A stretch of 64,000 nt of DNA from Schlesneria paludicola DSM 18645 (lineage in GTDB: Bacteria; Planctomycetota; Planctomycetia; Planctomycetales; Planctomycetaceae): positions 1-64,000 of the forward strand of contig CAMCMU010000017.1 of NCBI GenBank assembly GCA_945876035.1, in the 5' to 3' direction. Made by a program: the position numbers and the translations under genes. A model generated the notes under the pieces. The model had not been told where the DNA came from. It saw only the letters and a list, made by a program, of their open reading frames with translations, and made no database searches. Below are positions 58,598 to 64,000 of this stretch, one piece after another (the first letter of the stretch is position 1; each line of letters starts with the position of its first letter).

Positions 58598-60067
58598 ATG
58601 CTGTCCGTCATGGGTGAGTTTGGGAAAGACTTGTGTGACCAGCAACTGGGGATGTCTCGGCGGCGTTTGCTCCGTGTTGGTAGCAGCGGCATTTTGGGTG
58701 TGACGCTTGGTTCCATGCTGCAGATGAAGGCGCGCGCGGAGGATGCGGGGATCTCCGGTGGGCCGGGTTGGGGCCGAGCAAAAAGCGTGGTTCTGGTGTA
58801 TCTGCAGGGAGGACCATCGCATCTGGACCTCTGGGATCCCAAACCAGAGGCACCCGACAATGTGAAGAGCATTTTTCAACCAATTGAAACCAAAGTCCCG
58901 GGAGTGCACTTCACCGAAATTCTCCCCAATCTGGCGAAAATCAACGACAAGTTGACGATGATTCGTTCGATCGGATACACGCCCAACGGGTTGTTCAACC
59001 ACACGGCCGCGATCTATCAAATGATGACCGGTTACACGACAGATAAGGTCAGTGCCTCCGGCCAACTTGAGCCTCCGAGCCCAAAGGACTTCCCGAACTT
59101 CGGCTCCAACATCATCCGGCTGAAGCCCACGACGGAGCCAATGCTGCCATTCGTCATGCTGCCGCGACCTCTGCAAGAGAGCAACGTGGTTGGCAAGGGT
59201 GGAACTGCGGGGTTTCTGGGCAAGGCGTTCGATCCGTACACGCTTTATCCGGAGGGCGACGACATGGATATGAACAAGATGGATCGGATTAAGATCGACG
59301 ACCTCAAGTTGCGTCCCGAGGTTTTTTCGGTTCGTCTTGACCGTCGATCCCGTCTGCGTGATTCGATCAATGCCGGAATGAAAGACGTCGATGCGGCAGT
59401 CCGAGACTACAACCTTGACAGCTATTACGACCAAGCCCTGAAGTTGATCGTTTCTGGCCGTGCTCGCGAGGCCTTCAATCTGGAAGCGGAATCTGGGGAA
59501 CAGCGTGCGCGATACGGACTCAATACGTTCGGACAGAGCCTGCTGCTGGCGCGGCGGTTGATCGAAGCGGGGACACGCGTCGTGGAAGTCGTCTGGCCAA
59601 AAGTGGCCAACAGCGACAATCATTCGTGGGATCATCATGTCAACCTGCCGGAACGGATGAAGAAGCAATCCGGACCGATGCTTGATGTTGGCTTGTCGGC
59701 CTTCATCAACGATTTGGATGAACGAGGGATGCTCGATGAGACGCTGGTCTTGTGTCTGGGCGAATTCGGCCGCAGTCCGAACCGCGGAGTGAGCACGTCC
59801 GGCAACAGCAACAGTTCCGACGGTCGTGATCACTGGCCGTACTGCTATACCGGCGTGATCGCCGGAGCGGGAATGAAACGTGGTCACATTTACGGCAAGT
59901 CGGACAAGACGGCGTCCAGCCCCTTAGAAACCCCGGTGCACCCCATCGAATTGCTGGCGACGGTGTACCATGCCTTTGGTATCGATCCCGAGACCATCGT
60001 CTACAATCACTTAAACCAACCACGGGAACTGGTCAAAGCAAAATCCGTATCAGGCTTGTTTGCGTAA
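58598..60067 (+). CDS. Tat-exported DUF1501 protein, partner of DUF1549/DUF1553
   Basis: A 489-residue protein. The ATG at 58598 has GGGAG seven bases upstream, preferred over the in-frame ATG 27 codons earlier. The N-terminus has a twin-arginine signal ([20 protein letters not shown]). DUF1501 features follow: [70 protein letters not shown], and [17 protein letters not shown]. The fold is related to alkaline phosphatase/sulfatase proteins by its Asp/His-rich segments, but substrate is unknown. In planctomycetes DUF1501 is found directly after DUF1549/DUF1553 genes and the two are thought to act together. Confidence 0.93.
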   Translation: MLSVMGEFGKDLCDQQLGMSRRRLLRVGSSGILGVTLGSMLQMKARAEDAGISGGPGWGRAKSVVLVYLQGGPSHLDLWDPKPEAPDNVKSIFQPIETKVPGVHFTEILPNLAKINDKLTMIRSIGYTPNGLFNHTAAIYQMMTGYTTDKVSASGQLEPPSPKDFPNFGSNIIRLKPTTEPMLPFVMLPRPLQESNVVGKGGTAGFLGKAFDPYTLYPEGDDMDMNKMDRIKIDDLKLRPEVFSVRLDRRSRLRDSINAGMKDVDAAVRDYNLDSYYDQALKLIVSGRAREAFNLEAESGEQRARYGLNTFGQSLLLARRLIEAGTRVVEVVWPKVANSDNHSWDHHVNLPERMKKQSGPMLDVGLSAFINDLDERGMLDETLVLCLGEFGRSPNRGVSTSGNSNSSDGRDHWPYCYTGVIAGAGMKRGHIYGKSDKTASSPLETPVHPIELLATVYHAFGIDPETIVYNHLNQPRELVKAKSVSGLFA

Positions 60068-60091
60068 TTTAGCGGGCGTGATTTCTAGTGC

Positions 60092-60108
60092 GGCGGGGAC
60101 TCCCCGCC
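60092..60108. terminator. Hairpin after the DUF1501 gene
   Basis: A perfect seven-base stem GGCGGGG/CCCCGCC with loop ACT, 25 bases after the stop codon. There is no U-tract, so terminator function is only possible. Confidence 0.4.
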
Positions 60109-60283
60109 CTAACCCTGTGGTGAATTGGTATGCGGTATCAACGCTCCATTATCGACAACGCCGACAGTCGAGGGCGGGGGGCATCATGCGATAGTCGATC
60201 TGAGATGTCGGATCTTGCCGAAGTGGTTCCGTGTGATGCACGGGGGTCCTGGAAAACGAAGCGACATGGCCGCCAACAGATTC

Positions 60284-61501
60284 TCACACAGTCTGTTGAA
60301 AGAGCAGCGGCATGAGTTCCCACCCGCGGTCCAGTCCGAGTGGCGAAGCCGCCGCCGTCGGTTCATCGTAGGCCAGTCCTTGGTCTCTGGTCACCCCGCT
60401 TCCGCAGAGGGCGAAGGGAACGTATCCGTGGCTGTGGGTTTTCGTGCGCAGAAACGTCGGGTGATCGGGGCAAACGAGGATCCGATAATCGTCCTGTGAC
60501 TTCAGGTACTGATGCAATGGGCCGACGATGTGCTCATCGATCTGTTCCAGAGCCTTCACTTTTTCGTCGGCTCGTCCCTCGTGAGAGGCTTCATCCGTGG
60601 CCTCGACATGAACCACGATCAGATCGGCCACATTATCCTGCAGGGCTTTGATGGCCGCCCGTCCTTTGGCCGCATAGTTCGTGTCGAGATATCCCGTTGC
60701 CCCATCCACTTCGATCACGGACCAGCCGAGCAACCGGCCGAGGCCGCGCAGGAGATCGACAGCGGTAATCACGGCACCTCTCTTGTGAAATCGCTCTTGA
60801 AACGATGGCAACGCTGGACACTGCCCTTGCCCCCAGAGCCAGCATTGAGTGGCGGTGTGAACCCCGGTGGCCGCTCGAGCCTGATTTGCCGAGCAGGCGG
60901 CAAAGAGCGCGCCACTCTGGTCCATGATCTCGCATAACAGATCGCTGCCCGGACCGCGGGGCAAATGCGGCTGAATCAACTGATCGGTAATATCGTGCGG
61001 AGGAGTCGTTTGTGTTGTTGTGCCAAATGGCGCAGGCCGCTGGCGTCCGCGATAAACGAGCAGATTGCGATAGCTGACCCCGGTATGAAATTTCCAGTGA
61101 TCGTCGCCACAGTGATTGCGTTGCAAAGATTCGATGAGTGTTCGGCCCAATTCGTTGGGAATCTGTTCGGCGGTGAAACTGGTCATTCGGCCTGCGGTGA
61201 TCGTCACCAGATTGCAGCGGATGCACCAATCCAACGGCCCGAGTTCAATTCCCTGCGCTGCCGCCTCCAGCGGCGCTCGACCGGTGTGGTATTTCAGCGG
61301 ATCGTATCCGAAAAGGCTCATCGTCCCCACATCGCTGCCAGAGGGCATTGAGGCGGGGACATGGTCGACACGACCTACGAGACCCCATTTCGCAATCTCG
61401 TCCATGTAAGGAATGCGAGCGGCTTGTAGTGGTGTTCGGCTCCCCAGTGATTCTTGCGGTTCGTCGGCAACTCCATCGGGAATGATCAAGGCGTATTTCA
61501 T
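60284..61501 (-). CDS. apgM: Cofactor-independent phosphoglycerate mutase, ApgM type
   Basis: A 405-residue archaeal-type iPGM/ApgM protein. It starts MKYALIIPDGVADEPQ, with the first metal Asp, then MPSGSDVGTMSLFGYDP with the catalytic Ser, TGRAPLEAAAQGIEL, VIEVDGATGYLDTNY, VHVEATDEASHEG with the metal His/Asp, and CPDHPTFLRTKTHSHG. It interconverts 3- and 2-phosphoglycerate with two manganese ions. It is convergent with the DUF1501 gene and divergent from the aminotransferase. Confidence 0.92.
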   Translation of the reverse strand: MKYALIIPDGVADEPQESLGSRTPLQAARIPYMDEIAKWGLVGRVDHVPASMPSGSDVGTMSLFGYDPLKYHTGRAPLEAAAQGIELGPLDWCIRCNLVTITAGRMTSFTAEQIPNELGRTLIESLQRNHCGDDHWKFHTGVSYRNLLVYRGRQRPAPFGTTTQTTPPHDITDQLIQPHLPRGPGSDLLCEIMDQSGALFAACSANQARAATGVHTATQCWLWGQGQCPALPSFQERFHKRGAVITAVDLLRGLGRLLGWSVIEVDGATGYLDTNYAAKGRAAIKALQDNVADLIVVHVEATDEASHEGRADEKVKALEQIDEHIVGPLHQYLKSQDDYRILVCPDHPTFLRTKTHSHGYVPFALCGSGVTRDQGLAYDEPTAAASPLGLDRGWELMPLLFQQTV

Positions 61502-61762
61502 GACGAAGTTTCGATTACGGAGTGCAGGAAATGAGGGCCGGAGCTACTTTTAGCTGGCCGACGGAATGTTGTCGACAGATCTCGATCGGTCGTCCTCCCG
61601 AGGAACGGCGAAGTCCGTGCCCAATCGCGGATCGATGAAGTCACTCGGCCGACCATTGAGGCCCGCGAGTCTCTTCCAAAAATTGCTGGCATCCACCAGA
61701 ATCAGGTCTAGCCATCGACCGGCCTTGAAACGATACCGATTCCCTCTTCGACCTGCGTCACC

Positions 61763-62872
61763 ATGCCCAATAACTGGATTTCCGACCGGATGCACCGGAT
61801 TGATGCTTCTGGAATTCGCAAGGCCTTCGATCTTGCTGCCAAGATGAAGAACCCGATCAATTTGGCGATTGGGCAGCCGCACTTTGACACTCCCGAACCG
61901 ATCAAACGCGCCTTGTGTGATGCGGTCATGAGCGGAAAAAATATCTACAGCTCGACACAGGGAATCACGCCCCTGTGTGAGGCGTTCCAGAGGCGAGTCG
62001 ACTTGGAACTGGGGCATGCCGATCGTCAAGCATTTGTCACGAGCGGGACGAGTGGTGGGTTGATGCTGGCTCTCTCTGTGCTGGTCAACCCCGGTGACGA
62101 GGTGATAGCCTTCGATCCTTGGTTCGTGATGTATCAGCATTTGGTGACGCTCGCCGGCGGCACCTGCGTGCAGATCGACACCTATCCCGATTTTGCGATC
62201 GATCTGAATCAGGTCCGTGACGCGATCACGCCGCGGACCAAGGCCATCCTCTGTAATAGCCCCTGCAATCCTACCGGGTCCATTGCGACCGAATCCGAGA
62301 TGAAGGGTTTGGCCGAGTTAGCCCAAGAAAAAAACATTTGCCTCATCAGTGACGAGATCTATCGCGTGTTTTGTTATGATCGCCCATTCGTCAGCCCGGC
62401 AGTCTGGAATGATCGCACATTGGTGATCGATGGTTTCAGCAAGTCGCATTCGATGACCGGACTGAGATTGGGCTTTGCCCACGGGCCGGCCGATGTCATA
62501 CAGCAGATGATCAAACTACAGCAGTTTACCTTTGTTTGTGCCCCTCAGCCGGTTCAATGGGCCGGATTGGCAGCTCTGGAATACGATGTCGCGGACCGAG
62601 TGGCGGACTACGCGCTGAAATATCGTTATCTGCAAAGTGAGTTGGCTGGTCTGTATGATATTCGCGGGAGTGGCGGAGCGTTCTATCTCTTTATCAAGAC
62701 GCCTCATGGCACCGGAACAGAATTCGTTGCTAAGGCGATTGAGAACCACTTGCTGGTCATTCCCGGTCAAGTGTTCAGCAAACGCGACACCCATTTTCGA
62801 ATGAGTTTTGCCGCGGAACAAGTGACGCTGGAACGCGGAGTGGAAGTCTTAAAGAAGCTGGCCAGAGGTTAG
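61763..62872 (+). CDS. PLP-dependent aminotransferase class I/II
   Basis: A 369-residue fold-type I aminotransferase. It has NLAIGQPHFDTPEPIK at the N-terminus, TSGTSGGLMLALSVLV in the cofactor-phosphate region, NSPCNPTGSI, the PLP-stacking and Asp segment CLISDEIYRVF, the Schiff-base lysine in DGFSKSHSMTGLRLGF, and HFRMSFA near the C-terminus with the substrate-carboxylate Arg. The amino donor is unclear. No strong Shine-Dalgarno sequence precedes the ATG. It lies upstream of clpC. Confidence 0.9.
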   Translation: MPNNWISDRMHRIDASGIRKAFDLAAKMKNPINLAIGQPHFDTPEPIKRALCDAVMSGKNIYSSTQGITPLCEAFQRRVDLELGHADRQAFVTSGTSGGLMLALSVLVNPGDEVIAFDPWFVMYQHLVTLAGGTCVQIDTYPDFAIDLNQVRDAITPRTKAILCNSPCNPTGSIATESEMKGLAELAQEKNICLISDEIYRVFCYDRPFVSPAVWNDRTLVIDGFSKSHSMTGLRLGFAHGPADVIQQMIKLQQFTFVCAPQPVQWAGLAALEYDVADRVADYALKYRYLQSELAGLYDIRGSGGAFYLFIKTPHGTGTEFVAKAIENHLLVIPGQVFSKRDTHFRMSFAAEQVTLERGVEVLKKLARG

Positions 62873-63286
62873 TCGCCGGTCGAAAAAGGGATTGAATCGG
62901 GGCCCTGTCCGTGCTGTGCCGCTGGCGGGATTTTCAGGCGACGTCTTTGACGCATCTGTCGTGGCCTAAAATTTGGCCAGACGTTTTCAACAGAGAGGCT
63001 GACCAGAGACTCGTCCGCGTCACAGATAATGTGTGACCGAGGTAACTTCAGTCCCTGTGCGCAGGTCGGCTCCTTGCCCTTGTCTTCGCACTCAACTAGA
63101 ATTCGGAAGTTTTAGGGGACGTTTTTAGGGTTCCTGCCGGCTCGTCACGTTTGTTCCCGATTCGTATCCTAGACGAATCTCTGGATTTGCGTTGAAGGGT
63201 ACAAACTCGGTGGTCGAGAGTCGGCACAATGAACGAGACGTGATCTTGGTGGGGTAACCCACTTTCAACAAATCGGAGGCTTCGGC
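62873..63286. other. Intergenic region upstream of clpC
   Basis: 414 bases. It contains an imperfect inverted TGGCC-N8-GGCCA at about 62960 and a short direct repeat of tttttaggg. A GGAGG ribosome-binding site is found just before the clpC ATG. I cannot define a promoter. Confidence 0.5.
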
Positions 63287-64000
63287 ATGTACGAGCGATT
63301 CACTGATCGCGCCCGCAAAGTGATGCAACTGGCCAATCAGGAAGCCCAGCGTTTCAATCACGAATACATCGGGACTGAGCACGTTCTGTTGGGACTCGTC
63401 AAAGAGGGTTCCGGAGTTGCTGCCAATGTGCTGAAAAACCTCGAAGTCGATCTCAGAAAGATTCGCCTCGAGGTCGAAAAAATTGTCCAGTCTGGACCCG
63501 ATATGGTCACCATGGGCAAGCTACCACAAACACCGCGCGCCAAAAAAGTCATCGAATATGCGATGGAGGAAGCGCGTAATCTGAATCACAACTACGTCGG
63601 TACAGAACACCTGTTGCTGGGTCTGATCCGCGAACAGGAAGGTGTCGCCGCTCAAGTCCTGTTGAATCTGGGGTTGAAGCTTGAAGACGTCCGAGAAGAG
63701 GTGCTCAACCTTCTCGGACACGGGTTGGAAGGTAGTGAAGGTGGAGGGACCGCCGAACGGGCTGGGGCGGGTGCTGCCGCTGGAGGAGTCGGCGCGGGAT
63801 CGGGAAAATCCGGAAAAAGCAAAACGCCGGCTTTGGACAGTTTCGGTCGCGATCTGACAGAATTGGCCCGACAAAATAAACTCGATCCTGTGATCGGGCG
63901 TGCGGATGAGATGGAGCGTGTTGTTCAAATTCTCTGTCGCCGCCAGAAAAACAATCCCGTATTGCTGGGCGAGGCGGGAGTTGGCAAGACGGCCATCGTC
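63287..64000 (+). CDS. clpC: ATP-dependent Clp protease ATPase ClpC, 3' end outside the window
   Basis: The first 238 codons of ClpC, open to the window end. It starts [20 protein letters not shown] with GGAGG about eight bases upstream. Two Clp N repeats follow: [20 protein letters not shown] and [20 protein letters not shown]. After a Gly/Ala-rich linker there is [20 protein letters not shown], then [20 protein letters not shown] and [11 protein letters not shown], the first Walker A motif. ClpC unfolds proteins for ClpP in the cytosol. It is clearly intact to the end of the window; the D2 domain is not seen. Confidence 0.95.
   Translation, partial: MYERFTDRARKVMQLANQEAQRFNHEYIGTEHVLLGLVKEGSGVAANVLKNLEVDLRKIRLEVEKIVQSGPDMVTMGKLPQTPRAKKVIEYAMEEARNLNHNYVGTEHLLLGLIREQEGVAAQVLLNLGLKLEDVREEVLNLLGHGLEGSEGGGTAERAGAGAAAGGVGAGSGKSGKSKTPALDSFGRDLTELARQNKLDPVIGRADEMERVVQILCRRQKNNPVLLGEAGVGKTAIV

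Overview
The window looks like chromosome of a free-living member of the Planctomycetota. The sequence basis is a set of family markers: a DUF1549/DUF1553 plus DUF1501 pair with cytochrome-like CxxCH motifs, WD40 and bacterial Ig-like domains; a second signal-peptide, coiled-coil, cytochrome and WD40 protein; Tat-exported Gfo/Idh/MocA and sugar-isomerase-like enzymes; a GspG-like pseudopilin; and remnants of a sulfatase and a formylglycine-generating enzyme. I saw no tRNA, rRNA, CRISPR array, insertion sequence or prophage. Genus and species cannot be read from the sequence alone.

Layout. 0-7.4 kb: a minus-strand type IV pilus/type II secretion block, in transcription order GspE-like ATPase, PilT, second GspE-like ATPase, GspF/PilC and pseudopilin, with hflX upstream. 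9.6-18.4 kb: a secreted transglutaminase-like protein, an unknown cytosolic protein, a degenerate M14-like protein, an iron-type alcohol dehydrogenase, two small conserved-looking unknowns, a TerC-family protein with a C-terminal extension, and a NYN/LOTUS-like protein. 18.9-24.8 kb: the whole pyruvate dehydrogenase complex (aceE, aceF, lpdA). 25.3-33.1 kb: thioredoxin reductase, M24 peptidase, an ArsC/thioredoxin-like protein, a D-2-hydroxyacid dehydrogenase, metW, mqnD, an SDR, a gamma-glutamylcyclotransferase-like protein and a PAP2 phosphatase. 33.6-43.4 kb: a GlsB-like membrane protein, the cytochrome/WD40 protein, a 28-residue very basic ORF with its own terminator, a DJ-1/PfpI protein, a Tat oxidoreductase, a Dus, a sensor kinase and a BtaA-type enzyme. 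44.1-52.5 kb: YbjQ, an HpcH/HpaI aldolase, a chimeric gene, dapF with a Rid-like neighbour, a Tat TIM-barrel protein, two collapsed pseudogenes and a nitrilase. 53.4-64 kb: the 1707-residue DUF1549/DUF1553 protein with its DUF1501 partner, apgM, an aminotransferase and the start of clpC.

Functional links. The clearest units are the pilus/secretion block, the PDH operon, and the DUF1549/DUF1553-DUF1501 pair, in which a large exported multidomain protein is followed 98 bp later by a Tat-exported partner. The 45-52 kb stretch carries the marks of gene decay: a gluconolactonase shrunk by an internal deletion and fused to a neighbour, and an FGE-sulfatase pair collapsed into one scar.

The less-described items are the chimeric gene, the FGE-sulfatase scar, the 28-residue basic ORF, the two MshEN-type ATPases that differ at the c-di-GMP motif, a BtaA without BtaB beside it, and a Dus gene with no ordinary start codon in front of its conserved N-terminus. 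Starts given here were chosen from Shine-Dalgarno sequences and family alignment from memory, so several differ from the longest possible reading frame.
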